Counted from the stretch's first letter, positions 27,972 to 40,550 are shown. The stretch: 64,000 nucleotides of DNA from Margaritifera margaritifera (GCA_029931535.1 JAQPZY010001490.1:537001-601000), one strand, 5' to 3'. The notes: generated by a model from the letters alone, not told the origin. A program made the numbers and translations.

Positions 27972-28449
27972 GTTAACACCTACCAGTTTGGAATTCAAGT
28001 TAACACCTACCAGTTTGGAATCCAGTTAAAACCTACCAGTTTGGAATTCAAGTTAACACCTACCAGTTTGGAATTCAAGTTAACACCTACCAGTTTGGAA
28101 TCCAGTTAACACCTACCAGTTTAGAATTCAAGTTAACACATACCAGTTTGGAATCCAGATAACACCTACCAGTTTGGAATTCAAGTTAACACCTACTAGC
28201 TTGGAATCCAGTTAACACCTACCAGTTTGGAATTCAAGTTAACACCTACCAGTTTGGAATTCAAGTTAACACCTACCAGTTTGGAATTCAAGTTAACACC
28301 TACCAGTTTGGAATCCAGTTAACACCTACCAGTTTGAAATCCAGTTAACACCTACCAGTTTGAAATTCAAGTTAACACCTACCAGTTTGGAATCCAGTTA
28401 ACACCTACCAGTTTGGAATCCAGTTAACACCTACCAGTTTGGAATTCAA
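27972..28449. repeat. 18-copy 26/27-bp tandem array inside the recombinase relic
   Basis: I count 18 head-to-tail units of 'gttaacacctaccagtttg' plus 'gaattcaa' (27 bp, 10 units) or 'gaatcca' (26 bp, 8 units). The 27-bp form is nine codons, read as LTPTSLEFK in the recombinase frame, and the next codons after the array continue with FDETG. The array therefore arose by amplification of the recombinase's own coding sequence. The 26-bp units shift the frame. Confidence 0.95.
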
Positions 28450-28614
28450 GTTTGATGAAACAGGGGCTGAATATGTCATTTTGACCCATCAAACTAGAAA
28501 AATTATAAGAGAGACTTAAATGCTAAGAAGGAAAACCCAGACAAGACAATGTATGCAACTGGTGGTCAAAACTGCTCAGTCAATTTAGTAAAATACTACC
28601 TCACAGCCATTAAT

Positions 28615-28830
28615 GCTAGGGGCATTATGTCTCTGTCTGACCACTCCAATGAGCTTTCATTAAAACCTTACAAAATTCCCAGTACTCAACATAAGCAACA
28701 AATGAGTAAAATTATGTTCAGTGCAAGTTCAAATGTGGTACTCTCTCCTCCAGATTATTCTGCAACGCCTTCCCAGAACTCTGTAAATGTTCAAATGACT
28801 CCTGCAGACCCATTTGGATTAATTAATAAA
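28615..28830 (+). repeat. Duplicated recombinase C-terminal block, copy 1
   Basis: About 215 bp matching 29125-29320 in direct orientation, both starting 'cattatgtctct.tctgacc' and ending '..gtaaatgttcaaatgac'. It sits out of order, before the H-x-x-R box. Confidence 0.9.
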
Positions 28831-29036
28831 AAAGCTGACTCACTCTTTTGTCACATTTATAAAAAATGCACTGAATAATTTCCAGTTGTGTCAAACATGG
28901 TACGCCACGAGAAGTGTTGGGCAGAGGCAATTAAGTCATTTTATGCACGACATCTGCAGAAATCCCAACATTTCTGCGCGATATACTGCCCACTCTCTTC
29001 GTGCCACAGTTTTGAATGTAATGACAGATGCCAACC

Positions 29037-29140
29037 TTCCTGCTATTGACATTATGTCTCTTTCTTGCTATTGACATTATGTCTCTTTCTTGCTATTGAC
29101 ATTATGTCTCTTTCTTGCTATTGACATTATGTCTCTTTCT
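29037..29140 (+). repeat. 25-bp tandem quadruplication
   Basis: Four copies of 'ttgctattgacattatgtct' plus 'ctttc'. A 25-bp unit is not a multiple of three, so each extra copy shifts the recombinase frame. Confidence 0.95.
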
Positions 29141-29460
29141 GACCACTCCAATGAGGTTTCATTAAAACCCTACACAAGTCCCAATACTCAACATAAACAA
29201 CAAATGAGTAAATTTCTGTCCAATGTAAGTGCAGATGTGGCACTCTCTCCTCCAGATTCTTTCGCAGTACCTTCCCAGACCTCTGTAAATGTTCAAATGA
29301 CCCATGCAGACCCAACCAGCACCTCTCAAGTAATTTGTCATCCATTTGCACAAAATTCTCTACAAGCACTCTTACAAAACACAGTGAACTTTATGACAGG
29401 TTTCATCGCACACTCCACGTGCCATTTTAATAAATGCACCTTCCAGTTTAATTCCAACTA

Positions 29461-32400
29461 AAGAAAATTATTTTCTTCAACAAGTTAATGAAATATTTGC
29501 TTTTTAAGTTAAGTACCCCGTGTCAACTATCCATGCCAAATGGATTATAATATAAATCATATAAAACTTCTGTTTTTTCTTATAAATTTAATGTCAACTG
29601 TGAGAAATGCGAGGTGAGATTTCAGGGTCTGCATAGTTTTGTGAGTGCTGAATTTTCCAGTGATATACAGTAAATAATCAGTGAAACTCCCTAAATTATG
29701 AATTTAACCTAATACTGTTGTCATGCATGTTTCCCCACTGATAATACACAGTGGACTAGGGCACGACCATTATATTTTCAAGAGAAAGAAGGATATGTCT
29801 TTTACGATCAACTATTTCATTCACAAATATGGAAATATTTAGCTGATATATTTTCCATTTGGCAGGGTCCACTCTAGGGTACGATTCTGTTGCCGCAGTA
29901 CCTGTCATTTAGAGGTCATTTAGAGCAAATACGCAGAGAAAGCGAAGCCGACTTCGCCTTCTCTCCCAAATACACGTCTCACCTCCCTCTCCTCTTTATA
30001 TTTCGCGCCAATTAATGCTTTTCTATTCCAAGTATAATATTGGTCAGTGAGCATTGTAAGATACTTATAACTCATATTTTGTGTTTTTATGAACGTTTGT
30101 GTCAATCAAATGATTATTTATGTTTGCAATTGCGTTTCAATATGCGAAATTCCTCACGAAAATGTACAAATAAAACTTTAATAAATGGGTGAAATGGCGT
30201 GCGTTTGTAGCCCAATCACGAAAAACATTACTCTGTGGAGGTTTATAAGATGACTGCCAGTAAATATAAACAAGTTTATATCGTATTTCAACATGTAAAG
30301 GTAGTAAGGAATGACTTGTAAGTCGATATTTTCGTGGTTACCGTCTTTTGCAATAACACAGTGGCACGACACTTTTACTGAATAAAACTAACAACACTTT
30401 TAATACGTTCATAAAGTTGAATGAGCATTTATTTTGTTTTGGTATTATTTGACTCAAAGGTTTAGGAAAACTGTTGTTTTAAGTGACTGTTATAAACATT
30501 CTATATTTTGACTACTCTCCACCCACTTCTCCATATGTTCTCACCACTTTGCCGAAATCAGGCGTGGGAGTAAAGTCACTTCGACTCAAAAATTGAGTGC
30601 TGATAGTATGATTGCATGTAATAGTGCTGTTCTAGACGGCAAGGTTAAATTCAGTTACTAAGCTGGAAAATATAGAGTGTTACCATATGCTGGCATTTTT
30701 GCATCTCTCTTTTCTCCATTGGTTTTCGATGAGCCATTAGGTATTTGGTATTTAGATTAGTTTTCTTAAAGTCTTCAATCTACCCATATTTCCATACGAT
30801 GCAGTGATATTTGTGTCAATGACTGTACAAATGAAAAGGAGGCAGCTGATGTACTCAAAACTGATGAGTTTTAAAAGCATGGCTTGCTCGTGCGCAAAAA
30901 TGAATATCATCTTTACATTTATGCTAGTCATATATAATCAACGTACTTCTTTTTCTGTACAAAGCGTCCCACCTATGGCTAAATTCATATTTATTTCTTT
31001 TTTAGGTGGGCGGGTATATCCGAAAGGACAAGGTGTAGAATCGGAAAAAGGTAGAACAGCTGAATGGATTTATGGGGCATGCATCGATAACAAGAACAGC
31101 ACAAACTGCAATAATAATAATAATAATAATAGCTGTTATGACTTCCCATCTCCAATACCAACTCTTCCACGGCATATTCTACTCACCTGCCTTTCTCACC
31201 CCAACCCCCACCACCCAGACAGTAAAATGTATGACGCGTTTGCTTGCTAGTTCCGCATACATGAAGTTTGGTTAGATAATATTTGAAAACATTTGTAACT
31301 GCAATATTTGTGCATTTTAATTTTTATTTCATCCACTGGACTCCAGGCGCGGAAGCTAGCAATGCACCCCCCCCCCTCCATTTTCAATGGTCAACCACAG
31401 TGGAAGCATAACTACAAATGGTCGTAACCTGTCACCGATCGTTCAAGAGGGAGATCAGGTAACGTAAGATGGATGGACTGATGGATAAACGGACATAGAG
31501 ACGGAGGGACAGACAAAGTGTATCACAATATCCAATATCTAAGAGGCCCTTTAAAAACGCAGGGATAATACCAGTAACAGTTGTTATGACTCTAGGTCTT
31601 AAAGATATGTAACAGAAAGAAGTGAAACCAACAAAATCAGGTAAAATTAACAAGCAATTTATTTCTAGACAATTCAAGTCAAAATTTAAATGACACTTAC
31701 AATAAAGTGAATTAAAGTCCATATAATCTTAAGTGTCCTAATCACAAGTCCACAAAATATATAATGTTCCGAATGAATTCCAATAACCTTGAATGTCCTG
31801 ACGTACCACACGTCTTAACTGTCCTGTTGTCCCACAATGATGTAATATGGAATGTTTTGAATGAATTCACATAAATCCCCTAAAAAATCCTAAAATCTAT
31901 GAGCACTTTAGTATTTCCAATGAATATTTTAAATAAATAATTTCTCTCTCTGAATTACATTTGGTTTTCACAACAGAACTAAAACAGATTCCTTACAGAC
32001 TGATCTTTTAGAACCGCAATTCTAGAATAGGAATTATTTTTTTAACCAAAATCTGTATACAAATACACATGCCTACATGACCTATGTCACAGCACAATAT
32101 GAGAAGTTTTAATGGAATATTACTTTGTCTTGTGTGCCTGACTTTTGTCACAGCAAGACATGGAAATAACAATCGAACTGCTAACAAAACCGGCCTTGAA
32201 CTCAAATGGTATGTGAACATGTTGTTTACCATAATCTGACTAAAGTACAACTTACAATCATGGACACATATTATAAATTCAATATTCGTAACACAATAAA
32301 GGTGATGATGATGACACTTCTTGCAGTGTGTACTTTGTTTCTATACTATTGCCACTACTACTGCAACTACTACTACATCACCACTACTATCGCCAGTACT

Positions 32401-33425
32401 GCTATCACCAACACTATAATTACTACTACCATTACTGCTACTGCTGCTGCGTCCAAGTTCCATCATGTTACATTTCTATCTTTGACTCTATCGCAGCTAT
32501 CACTATTCATACTACCACGCCGACAATGACAACGATTATAGAAGAGATTACATTTCAAGGACCACCGTGACTTCTTGGTATAACTGGTATCATATGAGAG
32601 AATACTGTCTAACTGATTTATTGTATGACCGCGGATTTTTTATTATCAGCTCACCTTTTTCAGCAAGGTCATGTATGTTTTGCTCTCTTACCCTATTTCC
32701 CGGCGCCCTGGATTCTTACTATGCTTTCTCTTTTATGTTGCAGCAACAATCAAGATACATTTTGTCAATCATTTTCGACTGCTCACGAGACCATAATCAT
32801 GTCTTTTCTAAAGAATCAACACCGTAATGTGCGCATGTACATTGGACAATGATGTGATGTTATTGAACAGGACACTTTTACATCCTTTTGTCACAGGCTT
32901 TGGACCATTTTGAAGGCAGGGACGGAAGTGAAGACATTATTCAAAGTTGAGGGTCTTCTTAAATTGAAATGCACGCAGTATCTTAGGAAGATTTTTGGAA
33001 TGTTTGATATGTAATTGTAACTACTTCGTAATAACTTCCCCCCTCTGAAGAAATGCCGCCATTATTTCATATGCTGAAGGATTGACTTGAAAGTACAAAA
33101 CTTTCTTACTTTTGCTATCTTATGGGACGTATTTATATTGTATAAGAATGAAATTTGCAGAATTTCAACCTGCAAAATATTTCCAAATATGCCAAACTTA
33201 ATACGGACGATTATATAGTATATTTATGGATTTCATCCGTGGACCAGTGGTTAAGAAGGTCAGTGGGTTTTGTTCGTTTTCTTTTCTCTTCTTTTCGTGT
33301 TGATTCATTTTTATCTTTTTGCAATTACATGTTTCTTTCATTGTTCATGTACATTATAGCATGATAAATATAATCAATTTGTAATGTCCATCATTTCATT
33401 TTATTCAATGAATTTATTTACAACT
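29461..33425. other. No gene recognised; simple-sequence patches
   Basis: Long AT-rich stretch. It includes (AAT)n at about 31109-31130, a C-run near 31366-31377, and a loose (ACT/GCT)n region at 32340-32450. A tRNA-like phrase 'ggaccagtggttaagaaggt' near 33241 may be a SINE remnant. The open frame at 30804-31250 has no domain signature. Confidence 0.4.
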
Positions 33426-33426
33426 C

Positions 33427-33430
<4 letters not shown>

Positions 33431-33507
<77 letters not shown>
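33431..33507. repeat. (CT)n microsatellite
   Basis: Long uninterrupted (CT)n tract. Confidence 0.97.
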
Positions 33508-33510
<3 letters not shown>

Positions 33511-33658
33511 GTAATGTAGATGTTTCAACTTGTTGATTTATTTTGCCTTTTCGAAGTACTTTCTCTCATTGTTCACACACAGGATGGTACTTCAAATTCT
33601 AACAATAAAATGTCTAACTTATGATTTTATTTGCTGAGATATTCGATTTTGGACATTT

Positions 33659-33682
33659 ACTCTCTCTCTCTCTCTCTCATTG

Positions 33683-33743
<61 letters not shown>
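33659..33743. repeat. (CT)n then (TA)n microsatellite
   Basis: Short (CT)n tract followed by 'cattgta' and a long (TA)n tract. Confidence 0.95.
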
Positions 33744-33747
<4 letters not shown>

Positions 33748-33989
33748 TGTAGACAGCGTTTGTCGTCAATAATCAACATCGCTCTTGGTAACGTTCATCC
33801 ATAAAACCTAGAAAAGGCGCTACATAGCACATGATGTCCCCTCCGACCAACAATCCCCTCATCACTAACAACTGGACAGTTGCCCCAGGATCAGAATCCA
33901 AGTATATGATGTGCCTTCCTTATCTGACTCCAAATGCAAAATTTGGTCTAAAAATGCCACTATTCAAACCATTGTAATATGGCATTGCA

Positions 33990-34700
33990 ACAAACACTTT
34001 AAATATGCCTGTTCTTCCTGCCTTTCTCATTTTGTAAGTTTCCAAAATTTACAATTTATTCCATACTAAAGTACTATCAATGGCTTTTGAGTTGACACCC
34101 ATGATGACATGCCTTGACAATGACATATTTGTCTCATCCTTTAATACCCTATTCCAAAAGAAAACGCATTACATTCATGATATGTCTTGAGAACTCTACT
34201 AAAAGGAGACTGACAAATTTGAGCAGAGATATATTTTTGACCTTTTAATTCGGGACTAAAAGTAAATGGACAAGTTTAATAAACATAAATAAAGATCAGA
34301 CATGCCTTTTTGACCTTTAACTCCTGCCCAGATGCGCTTTGAAGGGGAGGGGTGGGGCGTGGGATGGGCTGGGAGTGCATTGAAAACTTGGACAACTGAT
34401 TGCTAACCTACATCTCATAGGGAGGTCACTTACTGAGCTTGAAAGTTTTGGGCTTATATGATTTCAAAAGTATTCCGTTACCCACAAACATATGGTTTAG
34501 CGACACCAATTTTTTTCTACTTTTTTAGCCCCGCTCTAATGCTCAATTATCAATGTATGAATTAAAATGTAATCCCTGATAAAGTAGTCCTATAAACCGG
34601 TGATGTGACACAAATGATGGCTTGTCTTGGTGATGCCCTATTTCGTGTTACCCCATCAGCTCTTTAACCAGCATTCCTCCACCCATCCTGAACATCTCAT
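33990..34700. repeat. Diverged dispersed repeat, left copy
   Basis: Matches 37330-37860 in order: 'tttgaccttt.aa..cctgc.cagatg', 'gggaga/ggg..ggg', 'gcattgaaaacttgg', 'gattgctaacctacatc', 'ttga..tttcaaaag.attcc', 'attaaaatgtaatc', then 'atgatg.c.tgtcttg'. Part of the unit also recurs within this copy (34100 and 34610), so the block may be an old tandem repeat of about 500 bp. Confidence 0.65.
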
Positions 34701-34899
34701 TGCATGTATTATACATTTTGAGTAATTTTAAAAATGTGCCACATTGATACAAGTTCTCAGAATAACTTTGACGTTGCTAAATATGTTAGATAATGAAGTT
34801 TAGGACAATATTAATTCAAGACTCTATTTAAACTCACAAAATGCGAATCATCAAGGCATATAAAGGAAAATGGAAGGAAAAAATTAAAATGTCATTGAT

Positions 34900-36575
34900 G
34901 CTGTTATTGAGGATGATGATGCCGATGATGATTCTCTATTTGTTTTGCAGACTTTACAGGCAGGACAAGATTCTAATATAGAAGAAATCAATCAAAGCAT
35001 TTATACGCAAATCAGTTTGGAACACTCAATAAAAGTGCCTTCAAAGAAACAATTGAAATCAACACTTGATATGAAAGGTCTAAACGATACCCGATAATCT
35101 CTCTTTGATCTGGTAAAAAGGAAAAGATACGATTGCCATGAGGGTCGATCTCGATTAAATAGTGTCACTGTGGCAGATAAGTCGTCGGAAGATATTTGCG
35201 CTATATACCATTTCACTGAAGGAGAGAACAATTACAGTGACATGAGAGCCTGTATATCCAAATGGGCCTTGAAGCGTAATAATGAATCTAGATCATCCCA
35301 GCGTTTGACCTGTCTTCACAGTTATTTAATACCCCACAGTCCTAGAGTTTCAGTCAATGATGATGATTTCCAAAGCACACATGCAAACGCTGATAGACTG
35401 AGCACAACATTTGCTCAACTAGCAATGATTAATATGAAGTTTGAGAAGAAAACATGTATCGGCGGAGAACCAGCTCGGTGATATCGCCATACAGAAAGAA
35501 AATAATATGCAGTGACAAGACAGATCTAAGCGAGAAAATGAAGAAACTTCAAGAAGCTAACGCTTAGATAGAGCAACTTAAAGTAAAAGAGGAAAAACTA
35601 ATGAGTGATAACAGGGAAATCTATATTCAGATGTCGTCTATGACAACCCGGAAAAACGAGATATAAAAAATAATCTGGATGTGATCCTGAAAAGGATCAA
35701 CTGTATTAAGGGAAGGTAGAAACAATTTGTACAAGACACAAGCTTTTCTAAAATTAAGCTAACCGAGAAGGTGGAAGAACCCCAGACTTGAAAACTGAAA
35801 TGAGATCATGAATTATCAACACGCACAGAGACTAAAGATGATTCATATCCTGCTAATGTCCAGAAAGAGATACATAAAGAGCCTTCTATAGCCCCTGCAT
35901 CACATTCATCTAGTAGCGAGCCCTCTATATTTTTATTGCAGGATTTCTCGACACTTTCAAGGTATGATGTGATTAACGAAACAGCAAATGTGAGTCAGAA
36001 GCGGCAAATAGACGTCGCATCTCAAAGAGAAACAGAGAGCAAAGAAACTGAAAATCACCAAAAAATGTTAAGATGTGAAGAAAGAACTAAAAGTAAAATA
36101 GATGAAAATAACACGAATAAAGCACATACTGTGCTCATCAGATCATCAGAAGATCAAAGAATGTTTCACAGCGACGAGGAGAGACGCATAAATAAAGATA
36201 CAGTGTATAGACATATTGAGACTATAATTACCAGACACAATCAAAGGACATCGAATCTGATGTTTTTGAATCAGTCGTAAGAAACAAAGTAAGACGCATT
36301 TTGCTGCCCAATGTTAAATCAAGAAAGAGTATAGATGTTGTAAATACAGCTATTACAGGACGTTGCAAGGACGAGGGTGTGACGGTAACATTGGTCCGCC
36401 TTAAGTTATAAAAGAACGACCCCATTGGGATGGATCAACTATATTTACATTTCGACTAAATGTACTGGAGAAAGGTTTTGAATCGATGACGAACAATCCC
36501 TCATTTTGGAGTTCTGCAATAAAATATAGAAAATGGATCTCAAACAGAAAGTGAAGAGAAGACTAATGAAAAGTA
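34900..36575 (+). pseudogene. Possible LINE ORF1-like remnant
   Basis: Open stretches 35170-35481 and 35936-36280 are rich in Lys, Glu, Ser and Asn, with no identifiable domain. They lie just upstream of an endonuclease-like start at 36810 in the same orientation, where ORF1 of a non-LTR retrotransposon would be. The call rests on position and composition only. Alternative: unrelated low-complexity sequence. Confidence 0.3.
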
Positions 36576-36579
36576 TGAG

Positions 36580-36789
36580 AAATATAACACGTAGTGCCAA
36601 TGAACATGGGCATAGGAACTAAATATAACACGTAGTGCCAAATAACACGGGCATAGGAACTAAATATAACACGTAGTGCCAATGAACACGGGCATAGGAA
36701 CTAAATATAATACGTAGTGCCAATGAACTGAACACGGGCATAGGAACTAAATATAACACGTAGTGCCAATGAACACGGGCATAGTAACT
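36580..36789. repeat. 41-bp minisatellite, 5 copies
   Basis: Units starting 'aaatataacacgtagtgcca' begin at 36580, 36621, 36662 and 36703 (41-bp steps) and at 36749 after a 5-bp insertion. The copies are nearly identical, so the array is young. It ends 20 bp before the endonuclease-like ATG. Confidence 0.93.
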
Positions 36790-36809
36790 GTTTTTATATC
36801 ATTATTCTA

Positions 36810-37215
36810 ATGATGCTCACCATTTCATCATGGAATGTACGTGGTGTAATGCATAGCACTCATAAATTAACTGAATTGTTACCCGATACAGATCTGCTTG
36901 TTATTACTGAGCATTGGCTTTGCACAGCGAATCTCGCTTATTTAGATAAACTGAGAATATCAAGAAGATGTAAGAACAAAGCAAATTTGAAACTGATAAA
37001 CATAGAATGTGATACTATCAAAGAGGAAGAGGTATTGCAGCATATCAAGTCTCTAGGAATAAAACAAAATCACCCGGCATTGATTGTGTATCCAACGGGC
37101 ATTTAAAGTATGGAGGAAAGTATATACATCATAACTCTAATGTATATGATGTTTTACTGGATAACGAAAAGCATTCGATAGACTGTGGCATTGTGGACTA
37201 TTTAATAAATTAAAA
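36810..37215 (+). pseudogene. LINE endonuclease N-terminal fragment
   Basis: Begins with SSWNVRG, followed about 20 residues later by DTDLLVITEHWL. This is the N-terminal signature of the apurinic-like endonuclease domain of non-LTR retrotransposons (the Asn of WN and the Glu of TEHW are catalytic-type residues). The frame ends at 37106. Similar composition continues in another frame to about 37212 (KYGGKYIHHNSNVYDV). The rest of the element, including the reverse transcriptase, is absent. Confidence 0.7.
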
Positions 37216-37265
37216 TATTTGGGAATTAACGAAAACATCTAGAGAATAATAACCCATTCCTACAC

Positions 37266-37270
<5 letters not shown>

Positions 37271-37320
<50 letters not shown>
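37271..37320. repeat. (CT)n microsatellite
   Basis: Uninterrupted (CT)n tract just right of the LINE fragment. Confidence 0.96.
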
Positions 37321-37323
<3 letters not shown>

Positions 37324-37329
37324 CTGGGA

Positions 37330-37860
37330 GTTCAGGGACAAGCACATTGCTTGCATAATGCCCTATCCCAAGGCTCCAGGGGCAATACAAAAAAATGCAT
37401 TATATGCAAAATAAGTCTTCATAACTGTTCTTAAAGGAAAATGATAAAGTTTAATAACCTTCGACCTTTTAATCCTGCTCAGATGATCTTCGGACGGAGA
37501 GGTTGGGAGAATGGTTGGGCTTGCATTGAAACTTGGAGAACTTACTGATAACATACATCGCTTCAGGGAGTCAAGTATTGAGTTTGAAAGCTTTATCACA
37601 AACAGTATAAACGGTTTTTTTGTTTATCTGATTTTGAAAGCATTCCATTTAATACCAACAAAATGCATTGTTTAGTGTCATCATTATTGTTTTAATTATT
37701 GACAGCCGGCCTGTTTCTCAAGGGTCAATGCAAGAATTAAAATCTGTTTTATGCAAAAGTGTTCTAAAAATCCGTTGATTTGATACATATGATGACATGT
37801 CTTGAAAATGTCCTACTTTTTACCAAATCAACCAGTTTAACCTTAACCCCCACTCCAACC
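37330..37860. repeat. Diverged dispersed repeat, right copy
   Basis: Direct-orientation relative of 33990-34700, lying on the other side of the LINE fragment and sharing the anchors listed there. Confidence 0.65.
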
Positions 37861-37904
37861 CTTCCTCCAGCACCAGAACCGCCGAGGCCAATCGCGAACA
37901 ACAT

Positions 37905-37906
<2 letters not shown>

Positions 37907-37998
<92 letters not shown>
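37907..37998. repeat. (TA)n microsatellite with palindromic flanks
   Basis: About 43 TA units. The flanks 'catattgtata' and 'tatacaatattg' are also nearly complementary. Confidence 0.96.
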
Positions 37999-38000
<2 letters not shown>

Positions 38001-39279
38001 ATTGTGAGCAATTGAAGAACTGTACCAAAAAAAAATGAAAAGCACAAGGAACAGAAAAGAATGAGCAGTTTTTGCAATTTTATATCCTTAACCCTTCCAA
38101 GAGACATCTGGAAACCATTCTCCCAAATATATACCCCATAGGGAACTCAGTTTTCAAGTTTGATTTTTTTAACACAGATCGCTTAATATACTATCATAAT
38201 GCCATTTACTCATGAAATCGGCACTTAAATTCCTCTTTCCGTTACGGTAACGTGCTCTTCTTAGGGAAGTTTATTGTTTAACATTATGAATTTCATTACG
38301 ATTGTCATACACACACGTACATGAAATAAGAGACATGAAATATGCTTTGGGGAAGAAAAAAAATTCAGATACTGAACATTCAGATACTAACTTAGTTGAG
38401 TGACATTTTAAAACAAACCTGGGACGAAACGGTACGAAACGATCCGGGGAGAAATGACTCAAGGACGAATCGACCCAGTGCTATTTGAATGAGCTCTTTA
38501 ATATAAAAAGGTCTTAAACATCATCACTATTGATAGACTGTTATTTCTAGAATCGACAGTTTCATCCATGTCAGCGTAAGCTGTAGATAAGGCAGGTGCA
38601 GATTGCTACAAACATATATGCAGTTCTGATTTCACTCCAAACGGTAAGTCACATATAATCTCATGAGTGTTGACTCGACCGCTTTCGACAGATTATTCAA
38701 TCAAGAAGGAGATTTGACAAAATGTTTCAAACAAAACAGGTCATTAACTGATTGTCTTTTATCCGCATGTAAATTTGAGATTTTCTACTTTGTAAAATCT
38801 TTTCTCAAAGAGGAAATATCAATCGATTAATGGCGGAAAGCAGTGATGTTTCATGAACAATTCAGAAAGAAAAAGTCCACAGTGGGAAAGTTACAAAGCG
38901 TGGAGATAGTGTAAATAACATTATCACCATTGAGGACAATTGCAAGCCCCCTTACTTGAGAGGACAGATAATTCAGGTGATCTCTCTCTCTCTCTCTCTC
39001 ACACACGCACACACGCGTTTCCATCCGTTCCTTCGTTCATATGTGCGCCCGTGTTATTATGTATTGTTGCTCAACATCTACAGCGTTAGAGAAAAATACC
39101 TCAAACTTGAGATTTAAGTTGGGACTAATCGTCGTAAGTAACATGTATGCATATGTCATGTTTTATGTCATATGCAATATTAATTTGTAAAGTATATGCC
39201 TTATATGTGACAGGACTACAACATACAAGTATATAAACACCATAAGCATGATCTTTTTAAGTGATTAAACTTTTCTGCT

Positions 39280-39329
<50 letters not shown>

Positions 39330-39772
39330 TTTAAACAATATTTATTTTAAACCATTTGAAGACTAAACTTAGTGCTTAGGGAAGTAAAGGATTTGGAAAA
39401 GAAAACAGGTTCCGTAGCACTTATGTAAATCCACCTCTATCACGATATATATATAGGCCTATTACAGCACATACGACATAAAAGTTGAACAAATATACAT
39501 GTAGTAGGTGAATACATGAACATACGATTGTATTCGTACACAAATGATATACGATCCATAAAAATATAATGACTTTGGAAGCATATTAATATGTACATCA
39601 CCGTGATCGTGTAGGTGCCTTTATTGATCTTAAATAGAACAGTATTTTGTTGTTCTAAATTCAATCCGGTTTACACTTGTTCACACCTCTTGGTTGGCAT
39701 CGTCTAAAAATGTCCACGTACTTTAAGACGGACTTTTGTCGCGTATATTTCTCGGGGCGGCTATATAATGAT
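37999..39772. other. No gene recognised
   Basis: AT-rich sequence with a short (CT)n/(CA)n patch at 38980-39016 and a (TA)n tract at 39285-39328. Confidence 0.4.
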
Positions 39773-39949
39773 CGTGCAGGCAGTGGTGCAAGTAGATTTT
39801 AACTCTTACCGTTAGGGAAACGACCACCCCCCACCCCCCCCACCCCCCACCCCCTCCCCCGTCTTTCCGGTACGGCCGCACCGGCAATGAATGTCTTATT
39901 GGTACGGCGTACTTGACCATACCGGCTAACTTGCACCACTGCGTGCAGG
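39773..39949. mobile_element. hAT-like MITE, 161 bp, with 8-bp target-site duplication
   Basis: The element (39781-39941) starts 'cagtggtgcaagt' and ends in the exact reverse complement. The same 8 bp, 'cgtgcagg', lies on both sides (39773-39780 and 39942-39949). An 8-bp duplication with CAG...CTG ends is typical of the hAT superfamily. The interior holds a C-rich run and no coding capacity, so it is a non-autonomous copy. The boundaries are exact. Confidence 0.9.
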
Positions 39950-40146
39950 AAATATTGATCGACGTACAAGACAAAATAAAACGAGTAAAGAACTCCAGTT
40001 AACTATATGCGTAATCAAATTCTAAAACATGACACCTATATCTGAAATAGTCGGTATAATACGACTGCATCGCCTGTATGACTTGTACTTTAATGGCATA
40101 AAAACAAAGATATGTTCAATTCTACATAATAAAGAGTATGTTACAG

Positions 40147-40169
40147 ACACACGCACGCACACACACACG

Positions 40170-40248
<79 letters not shown>
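40147..40248. repeat. Compound microsatellite (CA)n(TA)n
   Basis: (CA)n with 'cgca' interruptions followed by a long (TA)n tract. Confidence 0.96.
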
Positions 40249-40250
<2 letters not shown>

Positions 40251-40398
40251 GCAATTATCACATATTAAATCTGCATATTCAAGAATAGGAGGAGTAAAAC
40301 CAAATCAATGTGTCTGTAATGTTAAACGAGCAAGTGAAATTTTAAATCTTCGCAGTAGCTTCAAACGAGTTGACAGTGTTTGGAGATACTATTGGTTA

Positions 40399-40550
40399 TG
40401 TGTGTATGTCATGTACCCTCTTCTGAGAATGTACGCCCTTTCTTACAATGTGTGTATGTCATGTACCCTCTTCTGAGAATGTATGAACAGGGTTACAATA
40501 TGTGTATGTCATGTATCCTCTTCTGAGAATGTACGCCCTGGGTTACAATG
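40399..40550. repeat. 50-bp tandem repeat, 3 copies
   Basis: 'tgtgtatgtcatgta.cctct' begins at 40401, 40451 and 40501, with exact 50-bp spacing and few differences. Confidence 0.93.

Larger units (their letters stand above)
27725..29460 (+). pseudogene. Degenerate Crypton/DUF3504-type tyrosine recombinase
   Basis: Pieces in order match the catalytic half of DUF3504-type tyrosine recombinases, known from Crypton transposons and the animal genes derived from them. 27733-27950 reads DPEFKKSNDMLNGKLKFNTK, then the core-binding region. After a tandem array, 28450 on reads KFDETGAEYV and NPDKTMYATGGQNCSVN. 28886 on reads RQLSHFMHDICRNPNISARY followed by TAHSLRAT, the conserved H-x-x-R box. 29130 on reads SDHSNEVSLKPY with the His and the likely nucleophile Tyr. 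The gene is inactive: there are stops and shifts, an 18-unit array in the middle, a duplicated C-terminal block (28617-28830) placed before the H-x-x-R box, and a 25-bp quadruplication just before the final block. Upstream sequence from about 27360 may belong to it. Confidence 0.8.

Noticed and set aside
27972..28449. CRISPR array
   Set aside because: The units are contiguous without unique spacers and encode part of the recombinase; this is a tandem repeat.
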